A DNA stretch of 64,000 bases, taken from the NCBI GenBank assembly GCA_963804825.1, contig CAWDRV010000002.1:124001-188000 (forward strand), written 5' to 3'. The notes under the pieces are model-generated. The model had not been told where the DNA came from, searched no databases, and was given only the letters and a program-made list of their open reading frames with translations. How positions within the stretch are numbered: position 1 is the first letter of the stretch; every line of letters starts with the position of its first letter. Position numbers and translations under genes: made by a program. This document shows positions 1 through 9,950 of this stretch, in pieces. This DNA comes from JBKQVT01 sp963804825 (GTDB taxonomy: Bacteria > Planctomycetota > Planctomycetia > Pirellulales > Thermoguttaceae).

Positions 1-320
1 CCGGCAGAGGGCCCGGCAACTCCACGAAGACGTCGATCGGCAACAACCGTTGCTCGAAGGCGACTTGCGGCGCTTGGAGCGCGAGCTGAAAGAGTGCGAA
101 CCCTCGCTGCCCCCCACGGTCCGCGAGGTCTATATGCGGGTGCGTTCGCCAGAAGGGCGAAGACGCCTTGGCGTGCGTGGACGTGGACGAGGAAGAGAAG
201 GTCGGATTCTGCAGCGGCTGTCACACCCAGGTCCCGTTGAACGTCCAGGCGGAGATCCGAATGTCCCATCCCAGTTTTTGCAAGACCTGCGGCCGGTTGC
301 TCTATTTGCCCGAGGAATAG
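1..320 (+). CDS. C4-type zinc ribbon protein, 3' end (5' end outside window, frame break)
   Basis: This is the C-terminal part of a protein that begins upstream of the window. The open frame at position 2 gives a charged, coiled-coil-like stretch (LEGDLRRLERELKECEP). A frame change near 151-160, where GGG replaces an expected GG, then leads into EDALACVDVDEEEKVGFC and two CxxC knuckles (FCSGC and FCKTC) that end in GRLLYLPEE. A coiled coil followed by a C-terminal four-cysteine zinc ribbon is typical of the family annotated as C4-type zinc ribbon (former DUF164) proteins, whose exact role is uncertain. Without the frame change the ribbon is lost and an unrelated tail of about 70 residues follows. 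Confidence 0.7.
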
Positions 321-662
321 GAATAGATGCCGGGGCAGCAGTTATCAAAACATCCAATAATCAGTGAAGATGTCCGGTCTTTCTGCCCCCTTTTTCGCCC
401 GACCTTCTGTGCCCTTTCTGGGTGGTCAGGCGCAACATGACAGCGTATTTTTCTATTGTTTGAAATAGGATTTTAACGACCGGTTCCCCGTCGTAGCCTC
501 CCAACTAAGTATTTTCCTCAAAATCCGCGCAGAATGCTTGGCAAGAATCTTCGGAATTGATATATTGGGGAGGTGTCTCTCTCGGTCCACTGGGGCAAGA
601 GTCTCTTCTGGAGAAAGTCGGCGCTCACCATCGTGAGCAAAATCGAAAGGGCGGGTTGGACG
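321..662. other. Intergenic region, no gene seen
   Basis: About 340 bases lie between the zinc-ribbon gene and the PEP-CTERM gene. Short ORFs occur on both strands but none resembles a known protein. No convincing promoter or terminator was recognised. The sequence is AT-richer than its surroundings around 430-480. Confidence 0.5.
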
Positions 663-1292
663 ATGAGACTTCTCAAACTTGCGGTCATATGCCTGTTCTT
701 GGCATGCGCTTCTGTCAGCCAAGCGGACATCATCAACTATGCCATCGCTGACGATGGCGATGGTGCCCTTACGTGCACGGCCACTTGGAACCCGGTCACC
801 AACACGATGGACATCCTCGGAGACCTATACTCGTCGCCCGGGCATATCGGTACGCATATGGGCACCGGATTACCCCTCACCGACAATGCGTTTTTTCAGA
901 CAGACTCGTCCGATACGATCGTCACGATGCACACCACCATGGATAACAAGACCGATTGCGATTGGACGGACTTCCACCTCAAGCTGTATTTTGACCATCC
1001 CTGCGCTCTTTCGGATCCGTCCGTGGAGAACCCCGGGTGGACGGCCACAATCGACGAACAGCCCCAATGGGACGGCGAGTATTACGTTGGGGAAATCGAC
1101 TACGTCGGTGGCCCGCTGGTTTGCAAGGACACCGGTGATATCGACTGTGAGTACCAGATGGACCTCGACCGCGACACTCACTACTGCTACACCGAGGAGT
1201 GCATTCGCAGCGTCCCCGAGCCCGCTTCCTTTGTGCTCCTCGCGGGCGGACTGCTGGGCCTTCTTGTGCTGCGGCGGCGTTCTGTCGGATAG
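663..1292 (+). CDS. PEP-CTERM sorting-domain exported protein
   Basis: A 209-residue protein. It has an N-terminal signal peptide (MRLLKLAVICLFLACASVSQA) and a C-terminal sorting signal: VPEP, then a hydrophobic stretch (FVLLAGGLLGLLVL), then RRR. This is the PEP-CTERM architecture recognised by exosortase, so the protein should be exported, processed and released or anchored outside the cytoplasm. The middle has no recognised domain; it is rich in Asp and Thr and contains several Cys, compatible with disulfides. The ATG at 663 is preferred over in-frame upstream starts because it places the signal peptide at the N terminus. A strong hairpin follows the stop. No exosortase gene is seen in the window. 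Confidence 0.85.
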   Translation: MRLLKLAVICLFLACASVSQADIINYAIADDGDGALTCTATWNPVTNTMDILGDLYSSPGHIGTHMGTGLPLTDNAFFQTDSSDTIVTMHTTMDNKTDCDWTDFHLKLYFDHPCALSDPSVENPGWTATIDEQPQWDGEYYVGEIDYVGGPLVCKDTGDIDCEYQMDLDRDTHYCYTEECIRSVPEPASFVLLAGGLLGLLVLRRRSVG

Positions 1293-1320
1293 GTGGCCAG
1301 CATTTGTCTTGGCGCGCACG

Positions 1321-1352
1321 AAGGGGCGGCAGGTCTTCTGTCGCCCCTTTTC
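1321..1352 (+). terminator. Rho-independent terminator after the PEP-CTERM gene
   Basis: AAGGGGCG pairs with CGCCCCTT, and an inner CAG/CTG extends the stem. The second arm runs directly into a T-run. It lies about 30 bases after the stop of the PEP-CTERM gene. Confidence 0.8.
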
Positions 1353-1511
1353 AGTGGTAGCGGTGTCTGCTACGGCCTTTCTGTATTAAGCGTGAAAAGC
1401 GGACGTTACTGATTTCCACGCTTTCCAACACCGCCAATATTCAGTGATGTCCCCGTTTCATGCCGTCACCCCGGCCCTCTCCCGGAGGGAGAGGGGGACT
1501 TGGTATCGGGC

Positions 1512-2552
1512 CTACGCCCTTTTTTCTTCCTCCTCGACCTCGTGCATCACTTCGGCCACCTCGCGGCGGGCGCCGAGGTAATAAATGAAACCGATGGCGG
1601 CCAGCAGAATGTTGATGAGCCGAAACACCAACGCAATCACCAACGCCTGGCCCTTGAAGATCCCCAAGGCAGGATCGACGTGAACGTAAAGCGATCGAAA
1701 CACCGCCTCGAACGGACCGGCCGGCAGCGGGATCGTGCTGGCGACCGAGCTGATCGGATAGACGACGAACTGTTCGTCGAGCGGCAGAACCTTGCCAGGC
1801 AGACCGCAGGTGACCAGGTACATGCCCAAAACCAGGGTGCAATGGACGCCGACCGACATCACCGACGCGCTCAGCAGCACGGCCCGGTCGCGGCGGTACA
1901 TCTGCATGGCGTCGATCAGGCTTCCCATCGCATGGCCGATCCGCGGCAGCCGGGTCAGGCTCTTGACCCAACGGCTGTCCAAAACGCCGGTGAACAGGAC
2001 GATGGCGACGCCGACGGTGCCCACCACCGTCAGCAGCAACGTGGCCTGGCAGACGTACCGCAACGTGAACCCCATGAAAAGCTGCACTTCCGGCACGTGC
2101 CAATAAAAGCCGGTCAGCAGGAGCGCCGCCGAAGCCACGACGAACAAGATGTAGAGCCCGACCACGCGGTCCATGATGACCGAGGCGGCCGACTTGGCGC
2201 GAAACCCGGGGTGTTCGCGGGCGAGCATGACCGCCTTCAGCAGGTCGCCGCCGAGGATGCCCATCGGGGCCAGGTTGAACAAGTAGCCGAGGAAACCGAT
2301 GCGCAGGGCATCCCGCATCGAGAAGGTGATTCCCAGCGCGCGAACCAGGTAGCACCAACGGATCAACGTCAGGACGATGCCCACGCCAACGACGACCACG
2401 GAGGCCGCCAGAAAATCCCACCGCTTGGGCGTATCGAGCATCATCTTGAAGACGTTGACGCCGTCTTTGGTCTTGATGGCGTCGACGAACAGGTACGCGA
2501 GGATGCCCGCCGAGATAAGGATTTTCAGCGCGGTGATGACGGCCTTTTTCAC
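1512..2552 (-). CDS. LPG-synthase-TM (UPF0104/YbhN-like) integral membrane protein
   Basis: A 346-residue polytopic membrane protein of the lysylphosphatidylglycerol synthase transmembrane (UPF0104, AglD/YbhN) type. Visible landmarks are FNLAPMGILGGDLLKAVMLAR, the VIMDRVVGLYILF segment, and the late STIPLPAGPFEAVFRSLYV motif, which is typical of the family. About eight hydrophobic segments can be counted, and the charged C-terminal tail (EVEEEEKRA) is probably cytoplasmic. The family flips or modifies lipids, or assists glycolipid export; the substrate here is unknown. The GTG start overlaps the gmd stop by four bases (GTGA), so the two genes are translationally coupled and may both serve envelope glycan or lipid synthesis. 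Confidence 0.85.
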   Translation of the reverse strand: MKKAVITALKILISAGILAYLFVDAIKTKDGVNVFKMMLDTPKRWDFLAASVVVVGVGIVLTLIRWCYLVRALGITFSMRDALRIGFLGYLFNLAPMGILGGDLLKAVMLAREHPGFRAKSAASVIMDRVVGLYILFVVASAALLLTGFYWHVPEVQLFMGFTLRYVCQATLLLTVVGTVGVAIVLFTGVLDSRWVKSLTRLPRIGHAMGSLIDAMQMYRRDRAVLLSASVMSVGVHCTLVLGMYLVTCGLPGKVLPLDEQFVVYPISSVASTIPLPAGPFEAVFRSLYVHVDPALGIFKGQALVIALVFRLINILLAAIGFIYYLGARREVAEVMHEVEEEEKRA

Positions 2553-3529
2553 GAGCTTCCCTCCAACTCGTGCTGGACGCGGGCCATGTCCGCATCGACC
2601 ATCATGTGGATCAACTCGGCAAGCGACACCTTGGGCGTCCAGCCCAACAGCCGGCGGGCCTTGCTCGCGTCGCCGCGGAGCGTGCTGATCTCTGCCGGCC
2701 GCATGAGCCCCGGGTCGATCTCGACATAGTCGCGCCAGTCGAGGCCCACGCGGTCGAAGGCCAGGGCCGCCATCTCTCCGACGGAATGTTTCACGCCGGT
2801 GGCGATGACGAAATCCTCGGGCTGGTGGTATTGGAGCATCTGCCACATGGCCTCGACATAGTCGCCGGCGTATCCCCAATCGCGCATGGCATCGAGGTTG
2901 CCCAAGGCGAGTTTTTTCTGCAAGCCCAGTTTGATGCGGGCGGCGCCGTCGGTGATTTTTCGGCTGACGAAGTCCTTGCCCCGGCACGGCGACTCGTGAT
3001 TGAACAGAATGCCGGAGCAGGCGAAAATGCCGTAGCTCTCCCGGTAATTCACCGTGATCCAATGGCCGTAGACCTTGGCCACGCCGTACGGGCTGCAAGG
3101 CCAGAAGGGGGTCTGCTCGTTCTGCGGCTCTTGGGGGACGCTGCCGAACATCTCGCTGGTGCTGGCTTGGTAGAAGCGGATGGCGGGGTCCACCAGGCGG
3201 ATGGCCTCGAGGATGCGGGTCACGCCCAGCGCCGTGAATTCCCCCGTCAAGACCGGCTGTCGCCAACTGGTGGGGACAAAGCTTTGGGCAGCCAGGTTAT
3301 AGACTTCCTGCGGGCGGACTTCTTGGAGGAGCGTGAGGATCGAGAGTTGGTCGAGCAGGTCCGCCTGATGAAGAACCACCCGATGCCGGATCGGCTCGAT
3401 CCTCTCGAAGGTCTCCGTGCTGGGCCGGCGCACCATGCCATGGACCTCGTAGCCTTTGGCCAAGAGGAACTCGGCCAGGCAAGCCCCGTCTTGCCCGTTC
3501 ATCCCTGTAATCAGCGCCTTGCGAGTCAT
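2549..3529 (-). CDS. gmd: GDP-mannose 4,6-dehydratase
   Basis: A 326-residue extended short-chain dehydrogenase. The N terminus carries the NAD(P)-binding glycine motif (ITGMNGQDG) and the GMD-specific run YEVHGMVRR. The active-site SxE (STSEMFG) and YxxxK (SPYGVAKVYGHW) follow, then the highly conserved SGILFNHESPCRG and RKITDG segments. The enzyme converts GDP-mannose to GDP-4-keto-6-deoxymannose, the precursor of GDP-fucose and GDP-rhamnose used in surface glycans. It is slightly short but complete. The ATG at 3529 puts the Rossmann fold at the N terminus. It overlaps the downstream UPF0104-like membrane gene. Confidence 0.93.
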   Translation of the reverse strand: MTRKALITGMNGQDGACLAEFLLAKGYEVHGMVRRPSTETFERIEPIRHRVVLHQADLLDQLSILTLLQEVRPQEVYNLAAQSFVPTSWRQPVLTGEFTALGVTRILEAIRLVDPAIRFYQASTSEMFGSVPQEPQNEQTPFWPCSPYGVAKVYGHWITVNYRESYGIFACSGILFNHESPCRGKDFVSRKITDGAARIKLGLQKKLALGNLDAMRDWGYAGDYVEAMWQMLQYHQPEDFVIATGVKHSVGEMAALAFDRVGLDWRDYVEIDPGLMRPAEISTLRGDASKARRLLGWTPKVSLAELIHMMVDADMARVQHELEGSS

Positions 3530-3539
3530 AAGGGCATCT

Positions 3540-3568
3540 ATTGTCGCAGCCGCCGGCCACAGGGTCAA
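3540..3568 (-). promoter_or_regulatory. Putative sigma-70-like promoter of gmd
   Basis: On the minus strand, TTGACC is followed after 17 bases by GACAAT. The expected transcription start falls only a few bases before the gmd ATG at 3529, and no Shine-Dalgarno sequence is visible. The mRNA may therefore be nearly leaderless. Confidence 0.5.
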
Positions 3569-3737
3569 CCTGACCCCCGTCGGTGTTGCACCACCCAGGG
3601 GGGCGGGCACAGCAGGACGCCCCGCGTATAATGCCCTTGTTGTGCGGCGGCCCCGCCGGTCTGAAAAGATACAACACAAACCGAGGCAAGAGTCGGCCCG
3701 TGGCGCGTGCCTCGGCCGCCGCATTGGGGAAAAACGC

Positions 3738-5667
3738 GTGGCCCGTGCTTCCGCTCCAGTCCAATCGCCGTTGCCCGCCCGCCGCCGACACAGCGTTCAG
3801 ACCCGGTTGGCCTTGTCTTTCGGCCTGGCGTTTGTGCTGATTCTTGTTGCCATCGGAATCATTGTTCTTTTCGGTCTTCCCTTCACTCCATTCCACGGGA
3901 GGGTGCGCAATTTTGAGGCCGAAGTCACGCGCAGCATGGAGTTGATCGCCGACCTGAAAGAGGAACGGCTCCGCTGGTGGCTCGACGACCGCCAGAAAGA
4001 CCTGTCTGTCTGGGCGGGGCATTCTTTGCGCCGGACCCAAGTGCAAGCGATCTTGCAGGCCGTCGAACGTTTTACTGCGGAGGGCCTGCGGGGCCAGGCT
4101 TTGTGGGCGCGGGTGCAAAAACAACCCGATTATCAAGCCTTGACCTCCCGCCTCGAGGAGATCCGTCGCACCTATCCCGATTATCGCCGCATCTTCATCG
4201 CCGACGCCAAGAGCGGACGGATTGTCGCGTCGAACGACAACACCGATCTGGGCATGGACGTGGCCGGCCAGCCGTTCTTCGCGCAGCTGGCCGCCGCGGG
4301 CGGCGATTTCGTGGGCGACGTGTCCCTGGTGGGCAAGGACCAAGAGCCCGTCTTCCACATCGCCCACGCCATGCTGTCGCCGCAAGGCGGGACCATCGCG
4401 GTGATGGTCCTGGAAATCAAGACCGAGGTGGTGCTGACGCCGTTGCTTCACACGGGCGAAGGGTTGGGCGTGCGCGGCGAGGCCTTGCTGATCGACCATG
4501 AAGGCCGCATCCTCGCCTCCTTGAAGCATCCCCTCCCCGACGGCCAGCGGCCCAAGCCGCTGCAATACCGTTTGCAGACCCAGGCTGCTAACCTGGCCTT
4601 GCAGCACGAGCGGGGCGTAGTCGACAGCCTCGACTATCGCGGCGTCCCCGTCTTGGCCGCCTATCGCTTCATTCAACTCACGCCGGAACTGGGTTGGGGG
4701 TTGGTCGTCAAACGCGACCGCGACGAGCTGTTTGCTCCGTTGCGCGGAGAAATGCTCCGGGCCGCCATGCTCGGCCTGGGTGGGATCGCGGTCATCCTGC
4801 TGACGGCCGTCGTCGTGGCCCGAAGGGTCACTCGCCCCGCTGCGCGCGCTGGCCCGGGCCGCCGAGCAGGTGGCTCGCGGCGACCTCAACGTCCGCGCCG
4901 AGGTCACGACCAACGATGAGGTGGGCGCGCTGGCCCGGACCTTCAACGACATGGTCCAGCGCATTCAAGACTGGCAAGAGGCGATGGTCCGCCAAGAGCG
5001 GCTGGCCACCTTGGGCCAGGTGACGGCCACGGTCAGCCACGAGCTGCGCAACCCCCTGGGGGCCATCCGCATCTCGTTCTTCGTGATTGCGCAGCGGCTC
5101 CGCGGCAAGGAGCCGGGCATCCAGCCCGCCCTGGACCGCATCGAACGGAGCATCGCCCGGTGCGAAGCCATCATCAGCGATCTGCTCGACCTTCAGCCGC
5201 AATCGCCCCATGGAACGGCAGCCCACCGAGATCGACCCTTGGCTGGCGTCGCTGTTGGACGAATACGAACTGCCGCCGCATGTCGTCCTCCAACGCCAAC
5301 TGGCCGCCGCGGCAACCGTTCCCCTGGATCGGGAACGCTTCCGCCGCTGCATGCTCAACGTCCTGAACAACGCCTGCCAGGCCATGGACGGCCCCGCCGG
5401 ACGGTTGACCGTCGCCAGCAACGTGGAGAGACGGTCGCATCGCCATCCGCGTCTCCGACACCGGCTGCGGCATTCCCGCCGATCAGTTGGAAAAGGTCTT
5501 CGAACCGCTCTTTAGCACCAAGAGCTTCGGCGTGGGGCTCGGGCTGCCCATCATCAAACAGATCGTCGGCGGCCACGAGAGGCAGCGTCGAAGTCCAAAG
5601 CCAATCCGGCCAGGGAACCACGTTCACCCTCTGGCTGCCCATCAACCCGAATCGAGAGAAGGAGTGA
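3738..5667 (+). CDS. Membrane sensor histidine kinase (dCache-like sensor, HAMP, HisKA, HATPase), broken into fragments
   Basis: A transmembrane kinase of about 640 residues once frames are joined. A first membrane helix (LALSFGLAFVLILVAIGIIV) precedes an extracytoplasmic sensor resembling double-Cache folds (YRRIFIADAKSGRIVASND). A second helix (MLGLGGIAVILLTAVVVA) is followed by HAMP, the H-box ATVSHELRNPLGAI, the N-box NVLNNACQAM, the G1 box DTGCGIP and a G2 box (GLGLPI). Frames change near 4835 (CCCC for CCC), 5200 (CC for C), 5425 and 5575. The GTG at 3738 has GGGGA eight bases upstream, and a TATAAT lies at 3627. It is followed after four bases by a response regulator, so the two form a two-component pair. 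The signal is unknown. Confidence 0.85.
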
Positions 5668-5671
5668 CCAC

Positions 5672-6425
5672 ATGGGCAAACTGCGCATCCTCGTCGTTGA
5701 CGACGATCGTGATTTCGCCGACAGCCTGGCCGACGCCCTCCGGCTCGAAGGCCATCAGGTCGACGTCGTCTTTTCCGGCGAAAAAGCGGTGGAAACATTC
5801 CGACAGCATGACTACGACCTCACCTTCATGGACGTCAAGCTCCCGGGAAAAACCGGCGTCGAACGGTTCATGGAAATGCGCAGGCTGAGGCCGGCTGCCC
5901 GCGTCTTCCTGGTCACGGGGTTCAGCGTGCCGCAACTGATCGACGAGGCCATCGCTCACGGCGCCTACGGAGTGCTCCAAAAGCCCCTGGACCTGAAAGA
6001 ACTCCTGGCAATGCTCGGAAAGATCAAGCCCTGCGGCATCCTCATCGCCGACGACGATCGCGAGTTCGTGCGGGGCATCCGCGACCTGCTGCAACAGAGC
6101 GGCTACGAAGTGTACATCGCCCACGATGGCGAAGAGGCGATCCGACGCGTCGTGGCCAACCACGATCGACGTGCTGATCCTCGACCTCCGCCTGCCCATG
6201 CTCAGCGGCCTGGAAGTCTACATGGAGCTGGACCGGCAGGGGCGCCGCCTGCCCACGATCATCGTCACCGCCTTCGCCCGAGAGGAAGCCGCGATGCTCG
6301 ACAAGCTGCGGACCCTGTCGGTGACGGGGGTCTTGACCAAGCCGTTCGATCCTGCCCAGTTGTTGGCCGCCGTCGAAAGCCTGGCCGCGGAAGAGAAGGA
6401 AGTCCCCGGGCCGGAGCCCGCCTGA
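5672..6425 (+). CDS. Tandem double-receiver response regulator, frame break between halves
   Basis: Two CheY-like receiver domains in series. The first starts LRILVVDDDRDFADSLADAL and has the phospho-acceptor Asp in DLTFMDVKLPGKTG, with the conserved Thr (VTGF) and Lys (LQKPLD). The second starts GILIADDDREF and has its Asp in DVLILDLRLPMLSG and a closing TKPFDP. The frame shifts near 6165; without correction the second receiver is cut in half. No DNA-binding or other output domain follows, so the protein probably works as a phosphorelay or through protein partners of the adjacent kinase. Its ATG lies four bases after the kinase stop. Confidence 0.85.
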
Positions 6426-6442
6426 TCCCGAAGACAGGTAGG

Positions 6443-6519
6443 TCAGGCACCCCGTGCCTGAAACTCCGCCTCTCCACCGACCTTGCCACCCAACGGCCGT
6501 CAGGCACAGAGTGCCTGAC
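6443..6519. repeat. Pair of TCAGGCAC palindromes
   Basis: Two copies of an inverted repeat are seen: TCAGGCAC-CCC-GTGCCTGA at 6443-6461 and GTCAGGCAC-AGA-GTGCCTGAC at 6499-6519. They lie in the ~320-base gap between the response regulator and the TolC-like gene. Each can fold on itself and the two can also pair with each other. They resemble REP-type intergenic palindromes. Confidence 0.7.
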
Positions 6520-6743
6520 CTGCTGAGCCTATCTGGCTGGCGCCGTCGTGGCATGTGGCCATCGCATGGAGCAGAAGCCCGACATCAAGCCACTCGCCCC
6601 ATCCGACCTATCTTGCCACGCCGCGGCCCTCTCGACGCTGGACGGACGCCTTATTCTAAGTAAACGGCAGCGAGTTTGCCGATTATATCGAGAGTAACGA
6701 TTATAGAATCGCGGTCGTTGTGCGCGCCCACCAGGGGGGATCC

Positions 6744-8358
6744 ATGAAACCCGGCCAATCTACTGCCGCTGCCCGACGCCCTTCCGCCGGCAGTCTGATC
6801 GGCCGCTGTCAGGCATCCGTTGCCGGTCTCGATCTTCTGTTGCCTCTTGCTGACCGGATGCGCAACCTGCAAGAATGGCGCCAGAATGGATGGAAAGTTG
6901 GGCCCAATTACCATCCGCCCGGCGCGGCGGTGGCCGACCGCTGGATCGACGCCGGCGATCGAAACATCAAGAGCCGGCCGGCCGACCTCACTTGCTGGTG
7001 GACTGTCTTCAACGATCCGGCGTTGGACCGGCTTGTCGAGGCCGCGTATCGGCAAAACCTTTCGCTGCGGGTGGCCGGGTTGCGAATCCTCGAAGCGCGG
7101 GCCCAACTCGGCGTCGCGGCCGGCGAACTCTTCCCGCAAAAGCAGGAGGTGACCAGCCAATACTCACGCAACAAGTTCAGCAGGAACGCCTATCCGTTCG
7201 GCGCCTTCCCGATCAAGATGCAATACGACGACTGGTCGATCGGATTCGACGCGGCCTGGGAGCTGGACTTTTGGGGTTCCTTCCGGCGCGGCGTCGAGGC
7301 GGCCGACGCGGCGCTCGACGCCCAGATCGACGCCTACGACGACGTGCTGGTCATGCTTCAGGCGGAGGTGGCGGCCAACTACATCCAAATGCGTTCGCTC
7401 GCCGAGCGCATCGCGCTGACGCGGCGGAACGTCGAGTTGCAAGAGAAGACGCTCCGGCTCGTCGAGCTTCGTTACGGAAAGGGCCTGGTCACGGACCTCG
7501 ACGTGCAGCGGGCCAAGGCCAACTTGTCCGCCACGCAGGCGCTGATTCCCGTCTTCGAGATCGGCTGTCGCAAGGCGCAGAACCGCCTCTGCATCCTCAT
7601 GGGGATGCCGCCGCGGGACCTTCGCCCGCTGCTCGGCGCAAGCGGGCCGATTCCCGCCGCGCCGTCCCAGGTCGTGGTCGGCATTCCCGCCGATCTGCTG
7701 CGGCGGCGGCCCGACGTTCGCCGCGCCGAGCGCGAGGCCGCCGTGCAGTCGGCGCGGATCGGCATCGCCGAGGCGGAATTCTACCCCCATATCGCCATCA
7801 CCGGCACGATCACCCTGGAAGCCGAGGACGTCAGCAGTCTGTTCAAGGGGAGCAGCCTGGCGGGCCTCGTGGGGCCGGGCTTCCGGTGGAACATCCTCAA
7901 CTACCATCGCATTCGCAATGCAGTCCGCGCCCAGGACGCGCGATTCCGGCAGGCCGTCGTCACCTATCGCGATACCGTCCTGAAGGCCGACGAGGAGGCG
8001 GAGAACGCCATCCTCGCCTTCCTCCGCGAGCAGGACCGCGCAGGCGCTGGAAGCCGCCGCATCCGCCACCGACAAGGCCGTCGCCCTGGCGATGCTCCAA
8101 TACGAGAAAGGGCTGATCGATTACGAACCGGTGCTGGACACCCAGCGCGACCTGGTTCGCCAGCAGGACGAGGTTGCCCAGAGTCGCGGGCAAGTGGCGG
8201 TCAACCTGGTCGCGCTTTACAAGGCGTTGGCCGGCGGCTGGAAGATGCGTTTGGCCGAGCGTGTCCCGTCCGCGCCCGCCCCGCTGGCCGACCTGATGGA
8301 GGAGGACTTGGAACCGGCCCCGCTGCCTCCCCCGGCGATGTCCAAGGCCGTCCGCTAG
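6744..8358 (+). CDS. TolC/NodT-family outer-membrane efflux lipoprotein, frame breaks
   Basis: The outer-membrane channel of a tripartite pump. The family landmark VGPNYHPP is followed by WWTVFNDPALDRLVEAA, long helical segments, and the second-repeat motifs GIPADLLRRRPDVRRAE and IGIAEAEFYPHIAITG. In NodT-type channels a lipobox precedes VGPNY; here a lipobox (CCLLLTGCATC) exists but in the +1 frame at 6825-6870, which implies an indel near 6865 and probably a compensating one upstream. A second break near 8040 leads into ALEAAASATDKAVALAML and the true C terminus. It converges on the emrB-like gene with a four-base overlap, so it is probably transcribed separately from the pump it would serve. 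Confidence 0.85.
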
Positions 8359-9950
8359 TGAAGCCCGGCGGGACCGCCGTGCGGCCGCGTCTTCCGAAAC
8401 AGCCACACCAACGGAATGCAAAGCAGACAGAGAAACGTCAGCACGCGGAACGTATCGACATAGCCGCAAACAGCGGCCTGCCGCATGAGGATCGCCGCCG
8501 ATGGCTTGATAGGCTTGTTGCCCGGCAATGGCCGGATTGCCATAGTGCGCCAGGGCGATGGTCAGGGCCCGCACGTACTGCTGGAACTGCGGGTCGTAGG
8601 GCGTCAGATGGCCGACCATCGTGGCCTGGTGGGCCTGGGTGGTGCGGGCCACCAGCGTCGTGGCCAGCGAGATGCCGAAGCTGCCGCCGATGTTCCGCAT
8701 GAGGTTGAAGATCCCCGTCGCGTTGCCCATTTGCTCGTTGGGCAGATTGGCCATGCACGTCGTCGTGACCGGAACGAACACGAACCCCATCGCCAGGCCC
8801 GAGATGACGTTCGGCCAGATTACGTTCCGGATGGCAATGTCGGTGTTGATGCAAGCGAACTGCCAGCAGGAGTAGGACAGGACGGAAAACCCGATGGTCA
8901 TCAGGACCCGCGTGTCGACCTTGCCGACCAGGCGGCCGACCATCATCAGGGCGAGGATGGCGCCGATCCCCCGCGGACTGACGGCCATGCCGCTGCTGAG
9001 CGCCGAATAGCCCATCAATCCCTGGAGGAACAGCGGCAACAGCGCCGTCGTGCTGTAGAGCACGACGCCCACCGCGGTGATCAGCAGCGTCCCCAGGGCG
9101 AAATTGCGGTTGCCCAGCACGCGGAGATTGACCAACGGATGCTCCATGCGGAATTCCCAAACGATGAAGACGATCATCGAAACGAACGAGATGGCCGAGG
9201 CCCAGCAGATCCAGCGGGCGTTGAACCAATCGTCCTGCTGGCCGCGGTCGAGGATCACTTGCAGCGTGGCCAGCCAGAGGGCCATGGCGCCGAAGCCGAT
9301 GTAATCGACCTGTCCGCCGCGACGCTCGTGGCCGGCGCGGAGGTACGGCGGGTCTTCCAGGAAAGCTTCCGACAGCAGCACCGACAAGATGCCGAAGGGG
9401 ATATTGACGTAGAACACCCAGCGCCAGGAATAGTTGTCGGTGATCCAGCCGCCCAGCACGGGGCCGACAATGGGCGCCACGACGACGCCCATGCCGAAGA
9501 CGGCCATGGCGACGCCGCGTTTATGGGGGGGAAGCTTTCCATGAGGATGGCCTGCGAGAGCGGTTGCAGCGCCCCGCCGGCGGCCCCCTGGATCACGCGG
9601 GCCAGCACCAGCAGCCCCAGGCTGGCCGCCGCTCCACACGCCGCCGAGGCCAGCGTGAACACGACAATGCAGCCGATCAAGAACCGCTTCCGGCCGAAAA
9701 GCCCGGCCAGCCACCCCGTCATCGGCAACACGATGGCGTTGGACATCAGGTAGCTGGTCAACACCCACGTGGCCTCGTCGGTGCTGGCCGAGAGGTTGCC
9801 GGCGATGTGGGGCAGCGCCACGTTCGCCACCGACGTGTCGAGCACCTCGAGGATCGTCGCCAGCATGACCGACATGGCGATCAGCCACGGATTGACGCTC
9901 GGCCGCCAGGCGGCCGGTTCAGCGGCGGATTGCGAAGCGGTCTGCGACAT
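8355..9950 (-). CDS. DHA2-family (EmrB/QacA) 14-TM drug:H+ antiporter, frame breaks
   Basis: A major facilitator of about 530 residues. The N terminus carries the DHA2 signature LEVLDTSVANVALPHIAGNL, then TWVLTSYLMSNAIVLPMTGWL and LFGRKRF, and later VGPVLGGWITDNYSWRWVFYVN, the 14-TM motif C region. The frame breaks near 9535 (within PHKRGVAMAVFG) and near 8495 (just before AAVCGYVDTFRVLTFLCLL). It would expel hydrophobic compounds across the inner membrane in exchange for protons, working with the EmrA-like adaptor encoded just upstream and a TolC-type channel. The operon order is tetR-emrA-emrB. Confidence 0.9.

Noticed and set aside
5672..6425. Programmed frameshifting in the response regulator and other broken genes
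   Set aside because: No slippery heptamer with a downstream structure was seen at the breaks examined, and they occur in unrelated families with different local sequences; indel error is simpler.
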